DNA of 64,000 nucleotides from Ambrosia x helenae (taxonomy: Eukaryota; Streptophyta; Magnoliopsida; Asterales; Asteraceae). Below are positions 12,151 to 23,449 of this stretch, in pieces (the stretch's first letter is position 1; each line of letters begins with the position of its first letter). The notes below the pieces were generated by a model. That model was not told where the DNA came from, did not search any database, and was given only the letters and a program-made list of their open reading frames with translations. The DNA lies in assembly GCA_030844895.1 (NCBI GenBank), contig CM061233.1, positions 50,335,453-50,399,452 of the forward strand, in the 5' to 3' direction. A program made the position numbers and the translations under genes.

Positions 12151-14867
12151 TAAGGCTCCTTATAGGCTGGCACCCACGGAATTGCGGGAATTGTTTACCC
12201 AATTACAAGATCTCCTTAATAAGGGGTTCATTCGACCGAGCGTCTCTCCTTGGGGAGCACCGGTTTTATTTGTGAAAAAGAAAGACGGTAGCATGCGGAT
12301 GTGCATAGACTATCGAGAATTGAATAAACTCACTATAAAGAACCGGTACCCTCTCCCAAGAATTGATGATATTTTTGGCCAATTACAAGGCGCAAAGTGG
12401 TTTTCCAAGATAGATCTAAGGTCGGGGTATCATCAGTTGCGGGTGAAGGAAGAAGATGTGCCAAAGACCGCCTTCCGGACCCGTTATGGGCATTACAAAT
12501 TCCTAGTAATGTCCTTCGGGTTGACAAACGCACCCGCTGCTTTCATGGACCTCATGAATCGGGTGTGCAAGCCAATGCTCGAAAATTCCGTGATAGTTTT
12601 TATTGATGACATTCTAGTCTACTCCAAAAGTGAAGAGGATCATTCTCGACACTTGAGAGAAGTACTAGAGACCTTGAAGAAAGAGCAACTCTTTGCAAAA
12701 TTCTCTAAATGTGCCTTCTGGATTCGAGAGGTGTAGTTTTTGGGCCATGTAATTAGCGCCAATGGGATAATGGTGGACCCCTCAAAAATTGAAGTTGTGA
12801 TCAATTGGGCACCACCAAGAAACCCGTCAGAGATAAGAAGCTTCTTGGGGTTGGCCGGGTATTATCGAAGGTTTATTCAAGACTTCTCAAAAATCGCATT
12901 ACCTCTAACCAAGTTGACCCGCAAGGAAGTCAAATTTAATTGGGGGGAGGAGCAAGCAAATGCATTTCAAACCTTAAAGGCAAAAATTGACCCAAGCACC
13001 GGTATTGACCTTACCCGACGGCATCGAGGACCTTGTAGTATACTCGGACGCATCACATCAAGGCCTTGGGTGTGTACTTATGCAAAGGGGAAAGGTGATC
13101 GCGTATGCGTCAAGGCAACTAAAGATCCATGAGACCAAATAACCAACCCATGATCTTGAGTTGGCCGTCGTGGTGTTCGCATTGAAACTTTGGAGGCACT
13201 ACCTCTATGGGGCAAAGTGCGTCATTTACACGGACCACAAGAGCTTGAAATATTTCTTCGATCAAAGAGATCTGAATATAAGGCAAAGAAGGTGGCTAGA
13301 AACTATCAAGGACTATGACTACGAGATACATTATCATCCCGGGAAGGCAAACGTAGTGGCGGATGCACTAAGCCGAAAGGGAGATTATTCCCCGATTCGC
13401 GTGAAGTCAATGCAACTAATCGTGACATCGGGATTAATGAACCAAATTCAAGCGGCAGAGGTTGAAGCTTGCAAAGAAGATAACTGGAAAAAGGAAAGAA
13501 TTCAAGGTCAGACAAGAGACCTAGTCGAGAGAAATGATGGGTTGAAAACCCGGTTTGGGAGAATTTGGGTACCCAACACATGTAGTGTTAAGGAGCTTTT
13601 GCTTGACGAGGCTCATAAGTCTCGTTACTCGATCCATCCGGGTGCCACAAAAATGTACCGAGACTTGAAGCAAAATTATTAGTGGCCAGGAATGAAACGG
13701 GGCGTGGTGAAATATGTGGAAAGGTGCTTAACTTGCCTACAAGTTAAGGCGGAGCATCAAAAGCCTTATGGTAAGTTGCAACCATTGGAAATACCAACAT
13801 GGAAATGGGAAAACCTTACCATGGATTTGCTCACTAAATTGCCTAGAACCGCACGGGGATTTGATGCGATATGGGTGGTAGTAGATAGGCTAACCAAAAG
13901 TGCCCATTTCCTTCCTATTAAGGAAACATATACGTCCGAGAAAATGGCAGAGGTGTACGTGAACGAGATAGTTTCGAGACATGGTGTACCGGTGTCGATT
14001 GTTTCCGACCGGGACACGCGCTTCACCTCCCAGTTTTGGAGGAACTTTCAAGACCAAATGGGTACGAAGCTACTAATTAGCACCGCCTACCATCCCCAAA
14101 CGGATGGGCAAAGCGAGAGAACCATCCAGACGCTAACCGACATGCTTCGTGCTTGTGTTATCGATTTCGGAGGTAGTTGGGATACCCATCTACCGCTTGT
14201 TAAATTTTCGTACAATAATAGTTACCATGCAAGCATCGGGATGCCACCGTATGAGATGTTATATGGAAGAAAGTGCCGGACTCCGGTATGTTGGGACGAG
14301 GTGGGACCTCACGAAATTGCGCCAAGGGATGTCCTTAGTGTTACAAATGAAAAGATCGAGGCAATACACGCACATTTAAAGGCGGCTCAAGACCGGCAAA
14401 AGCACTATGCGGACAAGAAACATAGAGCCATTGAATTCCAACCCGGGGATAAGGTCATGTTAAAAGTCTCGCCTTGGAAAGGGATAATTCGCTTCAAAAA
14501 GATAGGGAAATTAAGCCCTAGATTCATCAGACCCTTCAAAGTGTTGGAACGGGTGGGACAAGTCGCATACCGCTTAGAGTTGCCGGAGGAACTAGGTGCT
14601 ATCCACAAAACTTTCCACGCCTCCCATTTACGCAAGTGTTTAGCGGAAGAGGCGGTATTCCAACCCCTTGATGATCTCGAGATCGATATAAAGCGGAATC
14701 TAACCCCAAGACCGGTAGAGATTTTCGATCGAAAGGTTTGAAATCTCCAAACCAAAACCGTAGTTCAAGTGAAGGTGAAATGGGAATCACGAAAAGGGTC
14801 GCCTGTGACATGGGAATCCGAGGAAGAAATGAAAAGGCTATATCCCTTCTTATTCGGTACGTTCTAA
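12150..14867 (+). pseudogene. pol: pol of element D: reverse transcriptase, RNase H, integrase, chromodomain-like tail
   Basis: RT motifs in order are WGAPVLFVKKKDG, CIDYRELNKLT, KIDLRSGYHQL, MSFGLTNAPAAFM and the active site FIDDILVYS near 12598. RNase H includes YSDAS in a shifted frame near 13040, DHKSLKYFFDQ, and HPGKANVVADALSR. Integrase has a His-His-Cys-Cys zinc finger (HPGATKMYRDL to CLTCLQVK), then MDLLTKLP, SDRDTRFTSQFW and HPQTDGQSER, giving the D, D and E residues. The tail to the TAA at 14865-14867 ends in a VKWESRKGSPVTWE chromodomain-like segment. Stops at 12734, 13680 and 14739 and frameshifts near 12150 and 13010 inactivate it. Confidence 0.92.
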
Positions 14868-14889
14868 GTTTCGTGGACGAAACCCCTTT

Positions 14890-14903
14890 AAGGGGGGTGG
14901 AGT
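14890..14903 (+). promoter_or_regulatory. Polypurine tract of element D
   Basis: AAGGGGGGTGGAGT directly abuts the 3' LTR start, where plus-strand priming is expected. Confidence 0.85.
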
Positions 14904-16266
14904 TGTAACACCCGAAAAACTAAAATCTAGTTCATCAAAATATTAACTTAAAAAGGGAAACGGGTTAAGTAGGGGTATTGATAATCACTACTAAATAAAA
15001 CCCAAGTAGTAGGTTGGTGCCTTGACTAGTGAAACAAAAACTCCAAGGGCCATTTCTACCAATAGACCAAAGATTATAAGTGAAAATAATAAAAACAAGA
15101 AAACTTGGTGGGTTGGTGATCAGGGGATCGACCAAAACACCACCAAACACACATATAAACACACACTAAGCTCCTACACCCCTTTGAAGCTTGAATCTTG
15201 CTTGTTAAGAGGTTAATCCAACTGCATGAAGGCTTAATCAACTCAATAAACTCCAGTAAACATCTAGGTATCACTTGTTTTATCTAGATTGTTGTTTTAT
15301 AGCTTCTTTGATGATGAGTAAAATTTTAGGGTTCTTGATTGGAAACAAATTGATAGACTCTAAGGAACCTTATAAGAAAGGGTACCTTAAAGTCTTGTTA
15401 ATTCTGCTCTATGTAAATTATCTAACCGTAGAACATGAGATTTTGGGGAAATTAGGATGATATGGGTGGGTGCCCTCAAGGGTGAAACAACCCCTAATAA
15501 CTTTCGTACTGATGTGTATGAAGCCAGTCGACCATGATGAAAACGGTATCCATTGATGACCCAAACGGGTCAAATGGATAAGAAAACAAGCTTGGAAAGC
15601 GATAAAGGGAATAAGACCGAGGCATAAGCAATCCCGTGCGGATTGTAGAGCCCAAGGCATCCCTAAACATTCATAAACCAAGGCGAATACAATCCGAAGG
15701 GGTTGTCGGGGCCGAGGTAGCGAAATTTCGGCCTTAACCAAGAGTTAGGCTGTGAAAAAGCAAGAAAACAGCATCAGGAACAATCGCGCGGCCGCGCACT
15801 CCCTTCGCGCGGCCGAGTAAACTTTCTGTAAGTTTTTGGGTGACGCCCGCGCGAAACGGACCGGCCGCGTGCCTGCCCGCGCGAAACGCCCAGCTTGGGT
15901 TTTTCGACCGTTTATCCGATTTTAATGCTTTTTAACGCCATCTAACTCTATTTGATGTATGTGTAACAGGTTGGGGATATGACGGACCTCCGGGTGGAAG
16001 ATCAAGCAACCAAAACAAACCAAACGTGTTCTTTGGAACTTCTTTTGTAGGAACTAGCCATAACATAGCTTAGTTGAACGAAATCACTTGTTTCCGCTGT
16101 GTCTAAATAAAATTTACTACTTGGTTGTTTGTAAAACTTAACCCCATCCAGTTTTTGGGTATGAATTATGTTTTGTACTTATGTGGTAATTGGTAACTAG
16201 TGTTCATATCATGTTTACACCCACTTAAATTCACTAATTATAACAACGTAGGGGTAGGGTCTTACA
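14904..16266 (+). repeat. 3' LTR of element D, carrying an internal deletion
   Basis: It is 1,363 bp with the same ends as the 5' LTR. After CCCCTAATAAC it jumps to CGTAC(T)GATGTGTATG, so about 583 bp present in the 5' LTR are missing. The deletion probably post-dates insertion, because both LTRs are normally copied from one template. Confidence 0.92.
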
Positions 16267-16271
16267 AAAAA
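16267..16271 (+). repeat. Target-site duplication of element D, right copy
   Basis: AAAAA follows the 3' LTR end TCTTACA and matches 8217-8221. Confidence 0.9.
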
Positions 16272-17999
16272 GCTCCTCAGTTGAAAGCAGGAGAGGGGGA
16301 TAAAGAACGCGAAGAAGAGCTTGTTAACTTCGAACCATCTGAGTCGGAAAATGATGAAGAAGATGATGAAGATCTTGAACAGGATGCCGGTGATGCTCCT
16401 AAGAAAACGAAGAAGGATGGTGATGATAATGATGGTTCAGGTGGTGATTCTAGAGATGATAATAGCTCTGCGAATGATGATGACGACGATGATGATGATA
16501 ACACTGATAGGTATAAGTGTGAAAAGTTAGATACAGGAAAAGATGCCAGAGAATCGAGTTCGAAAGCTCCTAGTGGAAACACTGATAATGATGATATATT
16601 CTGGAATGAAAAGATCAGATCTTTATCTGAGGAGAAAAAGAAGTTATATTGTCAGGTGTTGACAAACAGAGTTTGGACGATTGAGATGACAGGAAGATTT
16701 CCAGAAATATTTGAATAAGATGATATGAGATTCGAACTTGAGTATAATGATCCTGATCTTGAAGACGGTGAAGTTTCTGCAGCAGTTTCGAAAGAAATAC
16801 TTGAAGGTCTGGCTAAATAGGTTGGGAAATCTCTTGAAGAGTTAATGAGTGAAAATCATATTCTGAATATTCCTGAGAAAGAAGCAGGAAATCACTCTGA
16901 TGATAGAGATACTCCAGTGTTTGAAGATGTTGAGATAGAGGATATTACAAGTGAGGAATATCCAGAATACATTAATGATAATAAGGATTTTGGATTTCCT
17001 GAATTTTCTGAAGAATTGTTAAGCCAAGCTGAGAAACTTGCACGTGAGAAAAGTAAGAAGTTCGTTGATGAAGTATTCAAGAACTCAGAAAGTCAGAAAC
17101 CGAATGTTGAACAATCTGACGATCTGAAGAACTTATTAAGGAAGTTGAAAGAGAAAGAAGCCAACCGACCAAAAACTGAGATTCAAGGTGATTTCTATAA
17201 ATTCCAAAACAAACTGTTTAAAGGTAAAACTCTCGGGTGGAAGTATTTAAGATAGCAGAGGTGTGTTGCAATGAAGTGGGAGAAAGGAATTCTATACTTC
17301 AACAGATTCCATGATATTAACACACTACCTTACTGGGATGTACGCGACGTCTGCAGACATACATTGTCAGATGCTACTGTGAACAACGATGTTGTTGGAT
17401 ACTTTGCAGATCGCATGGCAACAGAGAGCAGGACGAAATGGAATGTGTTCACTCCACAGTATCCGAGGAGGATTGTGCATAAGAAGAAAGATCAGATAAT
17501 GTGGATGAACAAGGTTACTTTGAAATATGAACGACCGACGGTTTTAAAACATATACCTTTGATGCCTATTCCACAACACTTTTCAAAAGACTTTATGTGG
17601 TGGTACTATGATTGGAAGACGGCAGAAGCTATTATCTTGTTGAAAGATGGGAAGAATGATTTCAAGAAGATACACATCTTTGATCCAATGTGGTTGATAA
17701 ATTGCTCTTATGAAGACATTATCTTGCTATATTACAACCCGATCTACTGTGAAGAGAAGGACAGTGAACAGGCTGCAAAATACCAACGTGTGGTATTTTT
17801 GTGTTTTGCATGGGATGTTAATGCAGGGTGCGACTATGATAAGAAACTGGGAAAGTTTGTTGAAGTTCAGAAAGAAAAGAAGAAACCGAAACAAACTCAT
17901 GAACCAGTAATGACGAAAGAGCAGAAGACCTTACTGCACATCAAGCTGATGAATAAGAAGATGGACGAAGAGCTAAGGCTTACGCAATCCAAGCAATAG
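16272..17999 (+). pseudogene. ORF3 of element A, 3' half
   Basis: This continues the frame broken at 8221. It opens with a very acidic, Asp/Glu/Ser-rich stretch (about 16310-16500), then Lys/Glu-rich coiled-coil-like sequence, then a more globular C-terminal part (17271-17999, 242 residues) rich in aromatic residues such as FMWWYYDW. In-frame stops are at 16716, 16818 and 17253. The natural end is TAG at 17997-17999, three bases before the purine tract. No enzyme motif or clear membrane span is visible. The function is unknown. Confidence 0.65.
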
Positions 18000-18001
18000 T
18001 C

Positions 18002-18012
18002 GAGGGGGAGTT
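18002..18012 (+). promoter_or_regulatory. Polypurine tract of element A
   Basis: GAGGGGGAG followed by TT and then TGTTGATACA, a typical copia LTR start, fits the plus-strand priming site. It follows the ORF3 stop directly. Confidence 0.7.
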
Positions 18013-18512
18013 TGTTGATACATGTTATGCGACTAGTGCTATTGGATTGCTAATACAATTCTATTTGTCATAATCGGGAGGTCGAAGGTGAAATAGAATG
18101 GTCGAAGGTGATGATTTAAATGGTCGAAGGGAGAAGTTTTGGTCGAAGGAAGTTTTTGTAGGACAAAGTGTTGATTCGCCCATATGTTTGGTCAAACCTG
18201 CACATTCGCCTCTTCGTAAGGTCGAATGTACAGGTCTATATAAAGGCTGAATCGATTTTAAAGTTAAGTAGTAGTTGTCATTTTGTTTCCCTCCTTCGAG
18301 TGTGTTTTCTCCCTAGAGTTTTGTTGAGTCTGAAATTAGTTTATATCATTGTAAACACTATTTTGTAAGATTTATCAAGCTTGTTTATGAATGAAATGGG
18401 AAGTTTAAAGTGATTTGTGTGTTTTGCTGTTCTTATTATCATTTCGTAATTGATTCAGGGATTCCGCACCTAAATTGATATACTTGTTTGATCAACGTCT
18501 TTATTTTTGACA
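18013..18512 (+). repeat. 3' LTR of element A
   Basis: It starts TGTTGATACA after the purine tract. It has four direct GGTCGAA words about 20 bases apart (18080-18150) and another near 18220, followed by a TATA box. The end is placed at TTTTTGACA near 18512 by the TG...CA rule only. Confidence 0.6.
18237..18244 (+). promoter_or_regulatory. TATA box in LTR of element A
   Basis: TATATAAA in the context GGTCTATATAAAGGC is a strong plant TATA match. It lies just downstream of the GGTCGAA cluster, as expected for a U3 promoter. Confidence 0.65.
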
Positions 18513-19593
18513 ATTCGACCCTCATACAATATAAAGCAAAACACATATACATTTTCATATTACTAGTTTCTAGTGGGTATGACACTTGATAAATATGATT
18601 CATACTTGGGTGAACACTAGAGCTTGGAGGAAAAAAAATAACAAGGTGGGTGAGTGATTATACCTCTTGGTCTTGCAAGAATAGCTTGAAACTAGAAGAG
18701 GTGTTAAGTGTGTATGTGTGTGTGTGTGTGTAAATGGATTTGAGAGGTGAAACAACCAAACAAAGTTCAAACCTTAGGCTCCTACTTATAGAGGAAAGAA
18801 ATAGAGAGAGATCAAGAGGGAGAGAGAGCCAAGAGAGGGAGAGAAAGAGAGAGGAAGGGGTGATTTATTTAAGCAAGTCAACTTGTATGAATCCTTAAGT
18901 TTAAGGAATCCTTCCTTGTTAGTGTATGGTCTAATCATAGAGCTTAATCAAGTCAAATGTGACTTATCATCTAATCTTGTCAAAGGTGAATGACTAAACA
19001 TGAGATTTAGGGTGATTTAGGGATTAAAGAAAGATCATGTAATGATGGTATGGGGGGATGGTTTGGTGTTCTCAAGAGGGTCAAGGGTTATTCACTTTGG
19101 GTACAAAATCTAGTTTTGATTAGTAGGTTTAAGGAATCTATCTATTTTTGGTTTAACATCATATCAAATCTTAGGAGTCTTAGGAGGTGATTAGTGACAA
19201 TTCATGCTAACATGTGGAGGTGTGTTAGTGAGATGGTCTCACCATTAAAAGTGACTTAATGTTTTGTGAATGTGGGACAAGATGTGAAGTGTTGTAGTGG
19301 TGTAGGGTTTCGGCTGAAAAATGAAAGGAGAAGGAGAAGTGGGCTGAAAATTCTGTGGTGGTAGCTATTTAGGGTAGTTCCAACATCATGGATTTTGATT
19401 ATGTTAAGCATCTTTCCATAATTGTGTTTAATCACATCCAAGTTAGATTTTTTTTCTAGGATTTGACCATGCCTTTATTGATAAGTTAACTTAGAATATT
19501 ATCACTTTATTTGATTAAACTTGTGATCATAGATTTGATTTGGATGGTGATGGTTTTAGTGTAGGGTGATCAAGGGACAAGTTAGAAAGTGAT
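18513..19593. other. Intergenic stretch, no gene seen
   Basis: It contains a (TG)n tract at 18708-18730 and a GA-rich purine stretch at 18797-18858. I see no domain, no TIRs and no convincing ORF. It may be the original host sequence between two insertions. Confidence 0.5.
18797..18858. repeat. GA-rich simple repeat with nearby (TG)n
   Basis: GAGAGAGA-type purine runs, with a separate (TG)n tract at 18708-18730. Confidence 0.8.
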
Positions 19594-20248
19594 TGTTGGG
19601 TCTGCTGACCTGGAGAAGAACAGATGATTTGAAAAGCCAAAAACAGGCTATATATGATCCAGAATAAAATCAGTATTTACAAGTTACTTCTCCCAAAAGA
19701 CTATTGACTCTAACATCTGCTGAACAACTACTGATCACAAAGGACTGATGAAGAAACAACTGCTGATCCAAAGTACTGAAGACTCAAGGTCTGTTGGAGC
19801 CAACAGCACTTAGGCTCCAACAGATGATTCAAGCTATCAGAGGTTTACACATCAACTGTTTAGATATCAGAGGTTTCCAATGTAACAGTTGTTGTTTAGA
19901 TCAGATGTTTTATGTTGTTATTATTATGTTAGATGTCACTGTCTTAGATGACGTCAGCCATAGGTCATCAGTGGTTTAGTTTGTCTATAAATAGAACAGT
20001 GCATGTACTGTTCTATTTATCACTCAAAACATTCTCTTAGACAAACCATCAAAGAGTGATCAGGCTGAGGGGGAGTACTTGTGTAATCGTTTTATTCATT
20101 ACTTTTATGAAAGAATTCGATTCAAAATAATTATTCTCTTTGTTTTGATTCATAGTTTATTATTCTGCTGCACTTTCCATTTATAGATTAACTTCTTTCA
20201 TCTTTCATTTGTTAAACAATCAAAACAAATCAAACTCAGATCCTAACA
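19594..20248 (+). repeat. 5' LTR of element B
   Basis: It starts TGTTGGGTCTGCTGACC, ends CAGATCCTAACA and is 655 bp. The start recurs at 57442. It contains a TATA box embedded in a perfect inverted repeat. A purine-rich CTGAGGGGGAG lies near 20065. Confidence 0.88.
19987..20020 (+). promoter_or_regulatory. TATA box inside a perfect 14-bp inverted repeat
   Basis: ATAAATAGAACAGT (19987-20000) and ACTGTTCTATTTAT (20007-20020) are exact reverse complements around a GCATGT loop. The left arm contains the TATAAATAG promoter box, and the palindrome creates a TATA-like copy on the other strand. Confidence 0.8.
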
Positions 20249-20250
20249 AT

Positions 20251-20262
20251 TGGTATCAGAGC
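20251..20262 (+). promoter_or_regulatory. Primer-binding site of element B
   Basis: TGGTATCAGAGC is an exact match to the 3' end of initiator-Met tRNA and starts two bases after the 5' LTR. Confidence 0.92.
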
Positions 20263-20417
20263 TTGGTCAATTAAATTCGATCTAACCAATCAATTTAATA
20301 TAAACAGATCAACTCACAATTATTGATATCGTTTGTTTGTCGGATTGAAAACAAAGTAATAGTTTATTTACATTCAACGGTTTTATAAACAGACTTTGTT
20401 TTACAAACAATCAGAGA

Positions 20418-23400
20418 ATGGCTTCAATCAATCACGATCCACATAACACTGGCACGAATAACAAGCCACCGATGCTTGTTAGGCCTGAATACAATATCTG
20501 GCAACGTCGGATGAGCCATGTTCTAGCTCAACAGAACACTGGGTTTTGGAAGTTGGTTATCTTCGGACCACATGTTCTGATGGTGCCGAGTACCGAAGAT
20601 CCCAAGGTTCAAGAGCCAAAGAAACTAGAAAACTACTCTGACCAGGATTTTCAGAAAATTGAGTTAGATGCTAAGGCCTTCAGGATTGTGGCCATAGCTC
20701 TACCCAATGATATCTATGCTGGGCTATTACACTGTAACAGTGCAAAAGAGTTGTGGGATGCTTTGAAAGAACAATTTGGTGGGACTGAGGAGGTTATTGA
20801 AAACAACCGTGAAATACTTAACCAACAATATGAAACATTCAGTCATGTTAAGGGAGAGTCATTAACTCAACAATTTGAGAGGTTTAATTGTCTCATTAGT
20901 GAACTAAAACTGGTAGGTCTAACTTATCCTAATTCAACTTTGAACCATAGGTTTTTAAGATCATTACCAGACAAATAGGACACTATTGCTATAGTTATGA
21001 GAAACTCAATTGGATTCAAGGACCTATCTCTGACCCAGCTTCATGGTAAGCTCTTGACCTATGAGAGAGAGCTTAACCAGAAAAAGAAGCTTCAGGACTC
21101 TGGAAAAGTGTCTGATGATTATGTTTTTGGTAATACAACACTTTTGGGTCAAGATGAGGTACCTGGTAACAGTAAGGATCAGAGTTATGATCATTTCATT
21201 GACACAACTTCAGGTTTTAACTCTGGTTTTAACTCTGATTCTTATTCACCCAACTATGCTTTTGCAGCAAGTGGTGGTGATATCCAGGCATCTGATAACA
21301 TATCCTTCGAGTATGATGACCTTAAATACTTTGACCATGATGATTTGGAAGAAATGGACATAATGCACCAATTGGCTCTACTCAGTGTTAGAACTAATAA
21401 TTTCTACAAGAAAACTGGCAGAAGATTTCAAGGGTTAACTGGCATGTCAAAGGTGGGGTTGGATAAATCTAAAATTAAGTGTTATAAATGTTATAGACTT
21501 GGTCATTTTGATAGGGAATGTAGGAGTCAACATGGTACACCTATGATTACATATCCAAATCAAAGGCCACAGACCAACACTTATCAGGTTTCCCATAATA
21601 CCCCTGGACCAAATGTGGAAAACACTGCTCATTTTGCACAGTCCTCATCCACTGTTCCTGTCCAGTATGTCCAAACCACTGTTCCTCATATCCATTATGT
21701 TCAAACCCCTGTTGCTCAAGCACATATGCCAATGAATGCTACTCCACCCTTTGCCCATGCAGAGACCAGTAAACAGAGTTTTTTCACACAAGGCTTGGTT
21801 GATTGGATCAGTTTACTAGATGAGCTAACAGATGAGAATTTTGCTCTTGTTGCCAAAGCTGAAAATGAACCAGAAAATTTTTGTTTCATGGCTATGGACA
21901 CAGTTCTGGAAGAGGTTGAATCTGAGGATGTGGTGACTGAATCTGAAAACATGACTATTGGTATTGTTGACGTAGTAGTTCCAGATGAAAAGTCTGAAGA
22001 AGAGGTTGTGAATCTCTCGGATCCTTGGGGTGATGATTGTGAGTGCAAGTGTGATTGTGCATTGATGGCTGCTGCTAAGGTATCTCCTCAAATCCTAAAA
22101 GATTCGTGTTCAAACAAATGTGTAATAGCATTTGCTAACATTAAAGATGTGAATGAAAACCTTAGAAAGAAAATTTTAGATGATGAAGTTCAATTTGAAA
22201 AACTTTCAAAAGAGTTAAAATCAAAATTGACTGAAAAAGAATCTGAAATCAGCAGTTTAAAACATGAAGCAACTATAACCAAAGACCAGCTCCAAACTAT
22301 GATGACACAATATCATAGTTGTAAAAAGGAGCTTGAGTCCACCCAAGTTGAATGTGAAAAATGGGTGGAATCATGTAAAGGTTTTGAGATGCTCCTTAAC
22401 AAACAGACCAAAAGTCATGTGAAGTTTGGTTTTGGTTTTGAAACCACTACCCGGCTTTTCAAAACACTGACAAAAGGGAACAAAAGTTAGTTGAGGTTGT
22501 TCCAACTAATTTGGAGGGTCAAGAAATTAAAATCACTGAACCTAATGGCATGAAAATCCTTCTTGAAAAACCTGAGGGTTCCTTATCATTCACTGAACTT
22601 GAAAAGTATGAATTTAAACCTACTTGGTCTGATGAGTGTGGTACTCTTGAAAACTTCAAACTAGTTGATTTCAAAACCCCTGATGGTAAGAAAGCACCAC
22701 AGGCAAAGGTCATTCCCTTGAAAGACCTTCCAGCAGATGCTCAAACATATGTTGAAAGGAAGGTTGAAAAAGGGAAAAAGAAAGAAAAGAGTGAACACTT
22801 GTTCTGTGATTTCTGTGAAAAGAAGAATCATGTTACTAAAAATTGTTTTCTTCTAAAAGCTTGTGATATCAACAAAGGAACAAGTGTGTGTGATTCTAAG
22901 ACCACATGCTCAATATGTGGTAAAAAGAATCACAAAACCAAAGAGTGTCTTTATCTCAAAAATTTTGATGTCAAAATACAAGAGTATAAAGCTAAAACTC
23001 TAGCAAGTTAAGTGGTGAGTACTCCAAAAGGAAAGCCCAAACAGACTTATGTACCAACCCAAACATCTGTTACCAAAAGTCTTGAAACATCTGCTCCCAG
23101 GGATGTCCAAGTAACAGATGCTCCACCCTCAAACAAGTACCCTAGAGGATATGGACAACCACCCTGTCATAGTCTGTCACATGTTTATGAAAAGCCCAAA
23201 AGGCCTTCAAAACCAAGAGTGAACAGAAATCCTTATGGTTACCATCATCTGACAGGAAATGGTCAAACATCTGTTGCACCAAGTGTTGACATTCAAGCAC
23301 TAGCAAATGGTCAGCAACAGTTGTTGAATCTGGTTCAAAAACTGGTTCAAACCGCTGATCATCTTCCTAAGCTTGAGGCTAAAAAGTCTGGGAACCCATC

Positions 23401-23437
23401 CAAAGCCAACTTGGCTTTGGACACTCACCAAAACTAA
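20418..23437 (+). pseudogene. gag: gag of element B, disrupted
   Basis: The ATG at 20418 gives MASINHDPHN. The UBN2/copia gag core (IWQRRMSHVL, AKELWDALKEQFGG, LTQQFERFNCLI) ends at a TAG (20976-20978), and the frame then resumes. Zinc knuckles CYKCYRLGHFDREC (about 21479-21520), CDFCEKKNHVTKNC (about 22804) and CSICGKKNHKTKEC (about 22909) are all CX2CX4HX4C. A heptad-like Lys/Glu coiled coil spans about 22140-22370. A frameshift lies near 22480. A further stop at 23009-23011 reads CAG in the sister copy, a C-to-T change. The TAA at 23435-23437 is the natural gag end, since the sister copy ends identically. Confidence 0.85.
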
Positions 23438-23449
23438 TTCATTACTGCT

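Larger units (their letters stand above)
8222..16266 (+). mobile_element. Element D: Ty3/gypsy (chromovirus, Tekay/Del-like) retrotransposon inserted in ORF3 of element A
   Basis: The element has two LTRs starting TGTAACACCC and ending TCTTACA, a tRNA-Met-type primer site, gag, protease, RT, RNase H, integrase, a purine tract and a 5-bp TSD. RT before integrase is the Ty3/gypsy order. A chromodomain-like tail after integrase suggests the Tekay/Del chromovirus group. By-eye alignment of shared LTR sequence shows roughly 25 differences over about 1.36 kb, so the insertion is young relative to element A. Coding defects make it non-autonomous. Confidence 0.93.
1..18512 (+). mobile_element. Element A: Sirevirus-like Ty1/copia retrotransposon, degenerate, 5' end outside window
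   Basis: The domain order is gag zinc knuckle, aspartic protease, GAG-pre-integrase, integrase, reverse transcriptase, RNase H, a non-coding spacer, a large third ORF, a polypurine tract and a 3' LTR. Integrase before reverse transcriptase is the Ty1/copia order, and a third ORF between pol and the 3' LTR is the Sirevirus arrangement. The element is split by gypsy element D between 8221 and 16272. The 5' LTR and gag start lie before base 1. Several stops and frameshifts make it non-autonomous. Copy C (24340-30921) is a second member of the same family and served for comparison. The exact 3' boundary (18512) is uncertain because no 5' LTR is available. Confidence 0.85.

Noticed and set aside
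6336..17999. ORF3 as a proven envelope protein
   Set aside because: Only its position supports this. I see no signal peptide, fusion peptide or clear membrane anchor.
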